Assembly: GCA_022865865.1 (NCBI GenBank)
Contig: JALHTN010000135.1
Span: 1-7,774 of the forward strand
Source: Anaerolineales bacterium
Lineage (GTDB): Bacteria; Chloroflexota; Anaerolineae; Anaerolineales; UBA4823
Reading direction: 5' to 3'
DNA: 7,774 nucleotides
Both the position numbers and the translations under genes were made by a program. Positions 1-5,883 of this stretch are shown here, one piece after another; position 1 is the first letter of the stretch; each line of letters opens with the position of its first letter. The notes beneath the pieces are model-generated. The model had not been told where the DNA came from. It did not search any database and saw only the letters and a program-made list of their open reading frames with translations.

Positions 1-900
1 GAGAGCAGCCAGGTTTCTTCCTAAGGCAATAAATCCAGTGCCATCATGGATGTTGTACCTACCAGAAAATATACCCTCATACTTACCTTTCGGATGGATA
101 AAGGGTAACGTGAATATCGCTTCACATATTCCAAAAACCTTAAAAAGAGAATGGTAAATCTTATTAATATCTATGATGCTTTGGGTGATCGTGCTATTCT
201 TTGGCCCATGCCAATAGGGTCTGAGCGGATCAGGGATCATTCCAAAAAGATTCTTGATTGTAAAGCTGGCGTACATTTTCATCCTGGCAAAACTGATAAA
301 CGTCGAGTTTCTCAAGTTGAATAGTTTTTCAGGCAGCATTCCATAAAGCTTAGTATTTCGAACAGGCTTATACTTTGATTCGACTATCCTCTTGACTTCT
401 GCCGGGTCTGCAATTCTGCCATTCCATACTTCCTCGGTGACGTTGATATATTCCACGTTGAATTCATCAAAGAGGTCGGAGAATCCATATTCATCAATGA
501 AGGCTTTATCTTCATTAATAAGTTGATTCCAATGTTCTCCGTTTTTAAACCAATTCCAATCAGGATTCTCAATGAGCCACTTCCACCCGTCACCCTTCAG
601 AAGCCACTTCCAATTGACTTCTTTCCCTTCAACAGTAAATCCCAATCCTTGATTCAGGATGTTCATTGAGCGAGCCAAGCAGTATGACTCTGTTACTACA
701 ACCGGGCAGTCTAACGCCTCTAGTAGCACCCGAAGCGTGTCTGCGTCAGTAAAGTCCGTAGGATCTGTGGATACCCAGTTTGGTTTGATGATGATTGTTT
801 GGTTTTTCAACCAGGGGTCATCTAATAATTGACTAACCTCGTTCGGGATGTTTAATTTCGCTACAGTTGTGGGGCCAAATTTGTGCTGAAGGACTGACAT
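1..900 (-). CDS. DUF362 domain protein, N-terminal 300 residues (C-terminus outside window)
   Basis: An open frame starts with ATG at 900 and runs unbroken to the window edge, so the C-terminus is missing. An in-frame TAG lies three codons upstream, so 900 is the most upstream ATG; the Shine-Dalgarno is weak. DUF362 (COG2006) hallmarks are visible: an early IIIKPNWVSTDP segment (residues 36-47), a segment FARMKMYASFTIKNLFGMIP (204-223) matching the family's K-x-K...LKNLFG block, PYWHG (228-232), and near the edge DGTGFIALGRN. The family is widespread and poorly characterised; some members carry ferredoxin-like cysteine clusters, but none is visible in this part. Residues 97-132 are unusually tryptophan-rich, with a 9-residue repeat. 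No membrane segment is evident. It lies 300 bp downstream of higA on the same strand, so co-transcription is uncertain. Family assignment is fairly secure; function is unknown. Confidence 0.75.
   Translation of the reverse strand, partial: MSVLQHKFGPTTVAKLNIPNEVSQLLDDPWLKNQTIIIKPNWVSTDPTDFTDADTLRVLLEALDCPVVVTESYCLARSMNILNQGLGFTVEGKEVNWKWLLKGDGWKWLIENPDWNWFKNGEHWNQLINEDKAFIDEYGFSDLFDEFNVEYINVTEEVWNGRIADPAEVKRIVESKYKPVRNTKLYGMLPEKLFNLRNSTFISFARMKMYASFTIKNLFGMIPDPLRPYWHGPKNSTITQSIIDINKIYHSLFKVFGICEAIFTLPFIHPKGKYEGIFSGRYNIHDGTGFIALGRNLAAL
505..612 (-). repeat. Four imperfect 27-bp (9-residue) Trp repeats inside the DUF362 gene
   Basis: Residues 97-132 of the DUF362 protein divide into four 9-residue units beginning at W97, W106, W115 and W124: WKWLLKGDG, WKWLIENPD, WNWFKNGEH and WNQLINEDK. 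The first three share W-[K/N]-W-[L/F]; the fourth is degenerate. The DNA is less similar than the protein, which suggests old duplications kept by selection on the tryptophans rather than a recent slippage array. Confidence 0.6.
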
Positions 901-1200
901 AATTTGCTATCCATTTCCGATTAAAGAAGGAAAGAGTACTTAATTTGGGACCTGGATTCAACTACGAAGTGCAATTCGCAAGAATGAAGTTGAGGTTGGT
1001 GGCATTCATGTTCAAAACCACGAATAGCCCCTGTCAGGTTGACTCTCTGTGTATAGGATCATTGAAACTAATGCTCGCTGGGTTCCGAGTAGTCGAAAAT
1101 CGATGGGCTGCCCTTGGAAGCTCAGCCTGACGATCCAAGCCCCGCTACCTGCGAGAAAGCTCCCGAGGGGGCGGGCGTCGAAGCCGACGGTCTGTGCTTG
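901..1200. other. Intergenic gap between higA and the DUF362 gene
   Basis: I find no convincing gene here. A 61-codon plus-strand frame opening with TTG at 945 has no ribosome binding site and no recognisable sequence. A weak minus-strand promoter for the DUF362 gene is possible: TTGAAT (956-961), a 17-bp spacer, then TACTCT (933-938), with a poor -10. The right end (about 1139-1190) is GC-rich and full of short inverted repeats. Confidence 0.4.
1139..1190. repeat. GC-rich cluster of nested inverted repeats downstream of higA
   Basis: CGTCG (1176-1180), an AAGC loop and CGACG (1185-1189) form a perfect 5-bp hairpin on either strand. Just outside it, CCCGC (1141-1145) can pair with GCGGG (1171-1175), enclosing a smaller GAG/CTC hairpin. 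It lies 12-60 bp past the higA stop. No T-run follows on the minus strand, so it is not a standard intrinsic terminator; it could be a 3' mRNA stabiliser, a REP-like element or a structured RNA. Confidence 0.3.
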
Positions 1201-1527
1201 TTACGCAGCGTGAAGGTTCTCTTCCCTCACTTCATACGGCACGATATTTCGAAGGATATGATTTTCTGACTCTTGTGCTTCGAAAAGTTCAAGCCCGATT
1301 TGAAGATTCATCCAGAATTCCACCGAGTTTCCAAAAAACTTGGCTAGACGAAGAGCGGTGCTGGGAGTAATGCCACGGCGACCGTTGACTATTTCATTGA
1401 CCCTTTGATACGGCACACCAATGGCATCAGCAAGATCCTTCTGAGTCAGCCCCATTGGCTTTAGAAACTCCTCTAATAGCATCTCGCCTGGATGTGTAGG
1501 CGCACGATTACTAGGTATCCCAACCAT
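1201..1527 (-). CDS. higA: HigA-family antitoxin (XRE helix-turn-helix)
   Basis: This 108-residue protein is the antidote half of a HigB-HigA toxin-antitoxin module; it should bind the toxin and repress the operon. It opens with the family signature PTHPGEMLLEEFLKPMGLTQ (residues 10-29), followed by the XRE helix-turn-helix, roughly residues 27-50, with DLADAIGVPYQRVNEIVNGR (31-50), then RGITPSTALRLAKFFGNSVEFW. The length is normal for the family. I chose ATG at 1527 because an excellent Shine-Dalgarno, AAGGAGGT, sits 5 bases upstream. A longer frame reaching 1596 would overlap the toxin gene and lacks such a site. The toxin stop codon TAA lies within the start of that ribosome binding site, so the two genes are tightly coupled on one mRNA. 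It probably autoregulates through the inverted repeat in the higB promoter. Confidence 0.92.
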   Translation of the reverse strand: MVGIPSNRAPTHPGEMLLEEFLKPMGLTQKDLADAIGVPYQRVNEIVNGRRGITPSTALRLAKFFGNSVEFWMNLQIGLELFEAQESENHILRNIVPYEVREENLHAA

Positions 1528-1538
1528 CTCAGACCTCC

Positions 1539-1829
1539 TTAATGGTAATCTACTATTTCTACCGATTTTGGACCTTGATCGGTCCAGATGAAGCAAATCC
1601 TAAATTGCTCATTTAGCATAATGCTGTGCTGTCCCTTTCTATCATGCTTTAATTTCTCTAGACTGTTACCCACTGACTTCAAATCCGATAATCGAGTCGC
1701 GCCATGCAACATGTCAAGTTTGCGCTGTGCGGTTGACCAAGCATCCCTGGGGCAACACTTTCTAGCATCTTTTGTATTCTTCCCATTATAGATATCTTCA
1801 GTTCCGTCATCATTGAAGTTTACTATCAC
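1539..1829 (-). CDS. higB: HigB-family toxin (RelE-fold mRNA endonuclease)
   Basis: This 96-residue protein matches the HigB (proteic killer plasmid maintenance) family, whose members cleave mRNA on the ribosome when not bound by HigA. Visible family blocks are AQRKLDMLHGATRLSDL (residues 34-50), GNSLEKLKHDRKGQHSI (54-70), NEQFRICFIW (73-82) and the C-terminal VEIVDYH (90-96). R64, R77 and the terminal H96 occupy places where the family usually keeps its RNA-cleaving residues. The start is a GTG at 1829; the next Met is residue 40, far too late. No Shine-Dalgarno precedes the GTG. Instead a near-consensus promoter ends 6 bases upstream, implying a leaderless or almost leaderless transcript. 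The toxin is encoded first, as is typical of higBA. The stop overlaps the higA ribosome binding site. The assignment is secure; activity is inferred from the family. Confidence 0.9.
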   Translation of the reverse strand: MIVNFNDDGTEDIYNGKNTKDARKCCPRDAWSTAQRKLDMLHGATRLSDLKSVGNSLEKLKHDRKGQHSIMLNEQFRICFIWTDQGPKSVEIVDYH

Positions 1830-1835
1830 GATAAC

Positions 1836-1865
1836 ATAATAGCACGGATATCATGCTAATGTCAA
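1836..1865 (-). promoter_or_regulatory. higBA promoter, sigma-70 type
   Basis: On the minus strand a perfect -35 box TTGACA (1860-1865) is separated by 18 bp from TATTAT (1836-1841), which matches the -10 consensus at five of six places. The -10 box is followed by GTTATC and then the GTG start of higB, so initiation about 7 bases downstream would fall on the first base of that codon. Confidence 0.75.
1840..1858. promoter_or_regulatory. Putative HigA operator between -35 and -10
   Basis: TAGCA (1840-1844) and TGCTA (1854-1858) form an inverted repeat with a 9-bp spacer. It fills most of the promoter spacer and touches the -10 box. Bound antitoxin or toxin-antitoxin complex would exclude RNA polymerase, the usual autoregulation for this family. 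The binding assignment is inferred from position and symmetry. Confidence 0.5.
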
Positions 1866-1941
1866 CCTGTGTCTTTGCTTCAGTGATATTCCGGCAAAGC
1901 ACTCTCGCTCTACAGATCTAAGATATTCCCAGGGGGAGTCG

Positions 1942-2055
1942 ATGAAGATCCGCGAAGAAATGTGGAAGGAGGGGTTGGAAAACCCAAATCACCCTATCAC
2001 AGGATATGGTTCTTCAATGTGCTTGGCTATTCCTAATTGGACAGAGGTATTTTAG
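1942..2055 (+). CDS. Possible 37-residue small protein
   Basis: An ATG at 1942 is preceded, three bases upstream, by the purine-rich AGGGGGAG (1931-1938), a credible if closely spaced ribosome binding site. The frame encodes 37 residues beginning MKIREEMWKEGLENP and ending at a TAG at 2053. It has a charged N-terminal half and no membrane helix or signal peptide. I do not recognise it. It diverges from higB, whose promoter ends at 1865, so its own promoter would lie between 1866 and 1930, where I see none. It may be a real small gene or the remnant of a longer one; evidence is limited to the ribosome binding site and the open frame. Confidence 0.22.
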   Translation: MKIREEMWKEGLENPNHPITGYGSSMCLAIPNWTEVF

Positions 2056-2105
2056 CCGCCTCTCCTTGTTTCGGCTTGATGTAGAGGTGATACTATTCCG
2101 CCGCG

Positions 2106-2126
2106 TCCGGTGCAGTTCCGGTGCAG
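2106..2126 (+). repeat. 11-bp tandem direct repeat
   Basis: TCCGGTGCAG occurs at 2106-2115 and again at 2117-2126 with one intervening T, an 11-bp period of about one helical turn. It is just upstream of the 12-bp palindrome at 2133-2144, so the two could form a compound protein-binding site. No downstream gene is certain. Confidence 0.55.
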
Positions 2127-2132
2127 AATTAT

Positions 2133-2144
2133 TATGACGTCATA
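2133..2144. repeat. Perfect 12-bp palindrome TATGACGTCATA
   Basis: This is a fully symmetric sequence seven bases after a tandem repeat in a non-coding stretch. It is a plausible dimeric repressor site, but no promoter is recognisable beside it. Confidence 0.5.
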
Positions 2145-2239
2145 GAAACAGTGGATAGCTTGGACATTATTTCCCCTATTGATGGGAGTAGGTAGACACC
2201 ATAACTCTCAATATACAGAGGAGACGGAATTTTCCCGAT

Positions 2240-2281
2240 CTCGTAATCAGTAGGTTAAAGGTTCAATTCCTATGCGGGTCA
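2240..2281 (+). pseudogene. tRNA-Thr(CGT)-like 3' half, probable remnant or attachment-site scar
   Basis: The segment parses with exact tRNA geometry: anticodon loop CTCGTAA (2240-2246, anticodon CGT), 3' anticodon strand TCAGT, 5-nt variable loop AGGTT, T-stem AAAGG, T-loop TTCAATT, T-stem CCTAT, acceptor strand GCGGGTC and discriminator A. One T-stem pair is mismatched (A-A). No matching 5' half is found: the upstream bases do not pair with the anticodon or acceptor strands, and no D-arm is seen. CTTGG follows instead of an encoded CCA. It is therefore not a functional tRNA. Integrative elements that recombine in tRNA genes commonly leave such a duplicated 3' piece, so this may be an att remnant. 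Confidence 0.5.
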
Positions 2282-2495
2282 CTTGGGTTCTTGTGGATTA
2301 GGATTAGTTTTTTCCCCTGTCGTTGGGAGCATGCTGAAAACCCACTGGCTCTCACCGGAGCTCAAGACCATCGAGAACCCTCCGCCAACCGGACAAGATC
2401 TCACTATGTGGGCGCACATCAGTGACCCAACGCCAAAACCCGTGGACATCATTACGCCCATAACCGTCCCACAGCACTGCTGGCGCAGCCGAGGT

Positions 2496-3464
2496 TCAGA
2501 ATTGATCCGACTGTGTGATCAATTGCTCGCGCATTCTTCCCAGATCGACTTCAACCTGTTCCGCTGCAAGCAGTACCGCCCCAACGACTGGCGGCACTTT
2601 TAAGGGAACAAAACATACCCCCGGCGCTTGATCATGAACAGCAGCACGAAAAGGATCAATCAGAAGATGTCCAGCTTGAAAGACCCCTCCCATTTCTACG
2701 ACTTCGAAAGTCTTCCGTTGAAAACCCAGTTGGCGGACGACACCGATCACCATATCAGCCAAATGTTCGGCAGCCCATCCAATAATTTGGTGTGCAACTG
2801 AGTCGCCTTCTTCAGCGGCCTGGAAGATCTTTGGGGTAATCTTCGCTCCTATATGATAACGATTCATACATAGTCCTTCGATAAGATCGTTAATATCCTG
2901 CGCTCCGGCTTCATCGATCAATATTTGGGTGAGGGATGTCGTCGGACCTCTTTGGCTCCATTCAGCAGAAACAGCCTGGATTGCCTTTGTTGTAATTGTA
3001 GATGCGCCCCCGTATTCGCCCATTAATGGGCCAAAACCGGTCATTCGGCCGGTTTTGCCATGAGGATCTCTACCCCAGCAGTTTTCGCCAGAGCCAGCGA
3101 GAATAACAATTCCCCAGCCCTGCTCTGAACCCGCATACATTCCAAGGAGGGTGTCATTCACTAATTCAATGGGGGCGGACAGTCCCAACCTTTTAATAAC
3201 TTCCACTGTTGGAGATTGTTCCGAAGGCCAGTCGTATCCAGAGACACCAAATCCAGCGCCTTGAATTTCTTCTATTCCAACACCAGCCGATTGGAGTGCC
3301 TCACTGGTGATCTGGTTAAGTACATCATGAAGACCATCGTATCCTACGACTTCATGATTGCCTGGACCTGCTTCTGAAAAGGCCAGAATTCGACCCTCTT
3401 CATCTGCGAGAAGCGCATGACTGGTGATACTTCCGATATCTACGCCAAGGAAGAATTTCTTCAT
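2496..3464 (-). CDS. BadF/BadG/BcrA/BcrD-type sugar kinase, N-acetylglucosamine kinase-like
   Basis: This 322-residue cytoplasmic protein has the ASKHA (actin/hexokinase) fold and probably transfers phosphate from ATP to an amino sugar or a related saccharide. The N-terminal phosphate-1 motif is FLGVDIGSITSHALLAD (residues 5-21), with D9 as metal or phosphate contact. VNDTLLGMYAG (102-112) holds D104, the likely catalytic base. AGSGENCWG (123-131) is the phosphate-2 loop, GFGPLMGEYGGAS (143-155) the family's glycine block, and EMGGVFQAG (257-265) the adenosine motif; VPPVVGAVLLA (290-300) ends the fold. Length is normal for GlcNAc kinase-like members. I chose ATG at 3464, with GGAG a few bases upstream; a longer frame reaching 3545 would run into the GH4 gene. 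It starts 22 bp after the GH4 stop, as third gene of the operon. BadF itself is a benzoyl-CoA reductase activase, but the lack of Fe-S cysteines and the sugar context favour a kinase. Exact substrate is unknown. Confidence 0.82.
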   Translation of the reverse strand: MKKFFLGVDIGSITSHALLADEEGRILAFSEAGPGNHEVVGYDGLHDVLNQITSEALQSAGVGIEEIQGAGFGVSGYDWPSEQSPTVEVIKRLGLSAPIELVNDTLLGMYAGSEQGWGIVILAGSGENCWGRDPHGKTGRMTGFGPLMGEYGGASTITTKAIQAVSAEWSQRGPTTSLTQILIDEAGAQDINDLIEGLCMNRYHIGAKITPKIFQAAEEGDSVAHQIIGWAAEHLADMVIGVVRQLGFQRKTFEVVEMGGVFQAGHLLIDPFRAAVHDQAPGVCFVPLKVPPVVGAVLLAAEQVEVDLGRMREQLITQSDQF

Positions 3465-3486
3465 CTCACTCCAACTGAACCTGATG

Positions 3487-4779
3487 TTAATTCCAGAATT
3501 GTGGAAGGTATTCTTTGTTCGTTTCGAGTATGTCCTCCAGAACAATTTCGATTTGATCTAAACCTGGACCGAGCGGATGGGATAGTAGTGCTTGGTAGGC
3601 TGCATTCCTATCACCCAGCACTGCCGCCTCGACAGTTAATAATTCGAAGGCTTTAACATGCGCGAGGAGTCCGTAACAGACCGGTGGCAGGGGTTTAGCT
3701 GGAAGAGGGTGGGCTCCTTTTGTATCGATCCGGCAGGGTAGTTCTAACACCCAATCCTGGGGCCAGGAAGGTACTGCCCCAAGATTAGGAACATTCACAA
3801 CATGCTCCTCCCCCAAATCGTTGTAGATCGAATTAAACATCCTGGTTGCCATGGTGGAGTAGTATGCACCACCCCGTTGAAGGTGCTCCTCTGGTACATC
3901 CACGGTCGATTTTTTAGCATAAGTGCGTAATAGATTAGAGTCGATTTGCATCACTTCTTCGGCCCGCGAAGGAGGCCAGGTTTCCTGTGCCGCGAGTTTC
4001 TTGTCGTGATTGTAGAAATAACCCAGGTAATAATTCGGGATCATAGCCAGGGTTTCAATCAGGTGGGGGAGGGAGTCAGGCTCAGCCTGTGTATTCAAAT
4101 CATCAATGTATGCCTCTAACACCTGGGGCCAATAATCGATCTCTCCCGAACGCAAACCACGATGCCAGGAGAGATGGTTCAGACCGAGCGTATCGAGAGC
4201 AACTTCATCTGGATTTAACTGGATCCCTGTGTGATCTTTTAGCAATTTCAGAAGAGTCATTTTTGTGGTTATTGCCACATTACACATTCCAATGACGTTA
4301 ATTTCCGGGGCATATCTACTCGCCGCTTCGGTAATCAGGCCTGCTGGGTTGGTGAAATTAGCAAGGTATGCGTGGGGCGCAAGCTTGGAAATTTCCTTGG
4401 TGATTTCAAGGATGACGGGGATGGTACGTAAAGCTTTTGCCATACCCCCGACTCCAGTTGTCTCCTGGCCTATAAGACCATGTCTCTGGCCGAGATATTC
4501 ATCCGCTTGACGCGCGGCCATCCCTCCCACACGGAACTGCGTGATGATAAAGCTTGCATCTCGGATTGTTTCGCGGCGATCCGTTGTCAATCGCACTTCG
4601 AATGGCGTACCTTGCTTTTGCACGAGGCGTTGAGCGAAACCGCCCACAATATCCAACCGTTCCTCATTGTTGTCCATCAGCCAGAGCTCGGAGATGGGCA
4701 GCGTTTTATGTTGCTCCAAGAAGCCAGACACCAGCTCGGGTGTGTAGGTCGATCCACCACCGATCACGGAAATTTTCAC
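3487..4779 (-). CDS. Glycoside hydrolase family 4, 6-phospho-beta-glucosidase-like
   Basis: This 430-residue cytoplasmic enzyme should cleave 6-phospho-beta-glycosides by the GH4 mechanism: NAD-dependent oxidation at C3, elimination, addition and re-reduction, with a divalent metal. The N-terminal Rossmann motif is ISVIGGGSTYTPELV (residues 3-17). NFTNPAG (141-147), GMCNVAI (164-170) and LGLNHLSW (198-205) carry the expected metal ligands C166 and H202, and the CNV form points to the beta-glucosidase branch (LicH/CelF/ChbF) rather than alpha-galactosidases. Tyrosines 250-251 (IPNYYLGYF) are candidates for the base, and RGGAYYS (302-308) is another family block. Length fits the family. The start is GTG at 4779 with AAGGAG six bases upstream; an ATG one base earlier is out of frame and meets an immediate stop. 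It lies 36 bp after the GH130 stop and 22 bp before the kinase, which could supply its phosphorylated substrate. Chitobiose-6-phosphate-like or 6-phosphoglucoside substrates are both possible. Confidence 0.92.
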   Translation of the reverse strand: MKISVIGGGSTYTPELVSGFLEQHKTLPISELWLMDNNEERLDIVGGFAQRLVQKQGTPFEVRLTTDRRETIRDASFIITQFRVGGMAARQADEYLGQRHGLIGQETTGVGGMAKALRTIPVILEITKEISKLAPHAYLANFTNPAGLITEAASRYAPEINVIGMCNVAITTKMTLLKLLKDHTGIQLNPDEVALDTLGLNHLSWHRGLRSGEIDYWPQVLEAYIDDLNTQAEPDSLPHLIETLAMIPNYYLGYFYNHDKKLAAQETWPPSRAEEVMQIDSNLLRTYAKKSTVDVPEEHLQRGGAYYSTMATRMFNSIYNDLGEEHVVNVPNLGAVPSWPQDWVLELPCRIDTKGAHPLPAKPLPPVCYGLLAHVKAFELLTVEAAVLGDRNAAYQALLSHPLGPGLDQIEIVLEDILETNKEYLPQFWN

Positions 4780-4815
4780 ATACCTCTCCTTGGCTACTCT
4801 ACGATAGATGATGCA

Positions 4816-5790
4816 TTACAGTTCCGAAGTTGCCTTGACGAAATCGAGAACCTCATCAAGTTTGGCGAAAGCTAGAGCCGTCACTGTATCAGCGCCTCCA
4901 TAATAGATCGCTATCCGTCCTGTTTGTGGATCATGAAGTGCAGCACAGGGAAAAGCTACGTTGGGCACATCGCCAACACATTCATAGGTTGTTTGTGGAG
5001 AAAGTAGGTATGGACCACCGCGGTAGATCACTTTCCAGGGCTCATCCAGATCTAGCAGGGCAGCTCCAAAGCTGTAGACAAAGCCATTGCAGGAAGTTAA
5101 GACCCCGTGATAAATCATCAGCCAACCTTCAGACGTCTCAATCGGGACAGGGCCAGCGCCAATTTTGGTGCTTTGCCAGCTGTGAGGTTTGACTCCCATT
5201 ACGAAGCGATGTTGTCCCCAGTGGATGAGATCTGGGCTCTGGCTGAGGAAGATATCCCCGAAGGGTGTGTGGCCATTATCGCTGGGCCGGCTGAGTATGA
5301 CATATAAGTCATTGATCTTCCTCGGGAAGAGTACACCATTGCGATTGAAAGGCAGGAGGGCGTTTTCAAGGAAGTGGAACTTCTCGAAATCGTAGGTATA
5401 ACCAATCCCAATCGTTGGACCGTAATAGCCATTACACCATGTGACGTAGTATCGATCCTCAAGCCAGATCACACGTGGGTCGTAGCGGTATTGATAGCGA
5501 CCAATTTCAGGGTCATCACACAGCCATTCGATGGGATTATCATCCAACGTCCAGTCGATGGCATTGTCACTGAAACCCCGGTGTACGTTCATCTCCCTTT
5601 TCTTATTGTCGCAGCGGAATACGCCGGCATACTTATGCTGGAAGGGGACCACCGCGCTGTTGAAAATGCTGTTCGAGGAGGGGATGAGATCGCGCGGGAT
5701 GATCGGATTGGCGCTGTATCGCCATACGACATCGGAAGAATCGGCTGGTCTTTCTTCCCAGGGTATGTTGGGTAGGCAGGAATAAATCAT
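4816..5790 (-). CDS. Glycoside hydrolase family 130 beta-mannoside phosphorylase
   Basis: This 324-residue protein has the five-bladed propeller pattern of GH130, whose members phosphorolyse beta-mannosides (mannooligosaccharides, mannosyl-glucose or mannosyl-GlcNAc) to mannose-1-phosphate. Visible blocks are [10 protein letters not shown] (residues 28-37), [17 protein letters not shown] (43-59), [16 protein letters not shown] (103-118) with D104 as likely general acid, [18 protein letters not shown] (154-171), [21 protein letters not shown] (from 209), [14 protein letters not shown] (269-282) and [14 protein letters not shown] (295-308). No signal peptide is seen, so it is cytoplasmic. ATG at 5790 is preceded by AAAGGAGG about ten bases upstream. 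It is the first gene of a three-gene minus-strand operon. The GlcNAc kinase-like partner makes mannosyl-GlcNAc, as in N-glycan core use, an attractive substrate, but the subfamily cannot be settled by eye. Confidence 0.9.
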   Translation of the reverse strand: MIYSCLPNIPWEERPADSSDVVWRYSANPIIPRDLIPSSNSIFNSAVVPFQHKYAGVFRCDNKKREMNVHRGFSDNAIDWTLDDNPIEWLCDDPEIGRYQYRYDPRVIWLEDRYYVTWCNGYYGPTIGIGYTYDFEKFHFLENALLPFNRNGVLFPRKINDLYVILSRPSDNGHTPFGDIFLSQSPDLIHWGQHRFVMGVKPHSWQSTKIGAGPVPIETSEGWLMIYHGVLTSCNGFVYSFGAALLDLDEPWKVIYRGGPYLLSPQTTYECVGDVPNVAFPCAALHDPQTGRIAIYYGGADTVTALAFAKLDEVLDFVKATSEL

Positions 5791-5853
5791 GTTAAGGAAC
5801 CCTCCTTTGCAAGAGAATTAAAGCCAGCAGGTTTATTATCCACATCATTCAAG

Positions 5854-5883
5854 ATTGTACAGAATGAATCCCAGTAAATCCAA
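5854..5883 (-). promoter_or_regulatory. Candidate promoter of the GH130-GH4-kinase operon
   Basis: On the minus strand, TTGGAT (5878-5883), an 18-bp spacer and TACAAT (5854-5859, five of six to -10 consensus) would give a leader of about 55 bases before the GH130 start. The -35 box is poor, consistent with an activator-dependent or weak promoter. No LacI-type palindrome like those at 7378 and 7472 is found nearby. Confidence 0.35.

Larger units (their letters stand above)
1866..2495. other. Gene-poor stretch between the higBA promoter and the kinase gene
   Basis: About 630 bp without a confidently identified gene. It contains a 37-codon ORF at 1942-2055, an 11-bp tandem repeat and a 12-bp palindrome at 2106-2144, a tRNA-like 3' half at 2240-2281, and a plus-strand frame from 2331 whose codons are rich in third-position G/C. 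No intrinsic terminator for the sugar operon, which ends at 2496, is evident. The mix of fragments looks like a decayed insertion zone. Confidence 0.4.

Noticed and set aside
384..593. 69-codon minus-strand frame
   Set aside because: It lies wholly inside the DUF362 gene in another frame of the same strand, and the DUF362 frame shows clear family motifs.
945..1130. 61-codon plus-strand frame in the gap after the DUF362 gene
   Set aside because: TTG start, no ribosome binding site, no recognisable domain; ordinary chance open frame.
1201..1596. Longer version of HigA starting at 1596
   Set aside because: The extra 23 residues would be encoded inside higB, do not fit the family N-terminus, and the strong AAGGAGGT supports ATG 1527.
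2279..2461. 60-codon minus-strand frame just past the kinase stop
   Set aside because: No ribosome binding site support and no family resemblance; the opposite strand has the more coding-like codon pattern.
2496..3545. Longer kinase starting at 3545
   Set aside because: The 27 extra residues overlap the end of the GH4 gene; the ASKHA phosphate-1 motif begins right after ATG 3464, which has its own ribosome binding site.
4480..4875. 131-codon plus-strand frame
   Set aside because: Antisense shadow of the 5' end of the GH4 gene and the end of GH130; no motif of its own.
5374..5775. 133-codon plus-strand frame
   Set aside because: Antisense shadow of the GH130 gene, whose catalytic motifs are clear.
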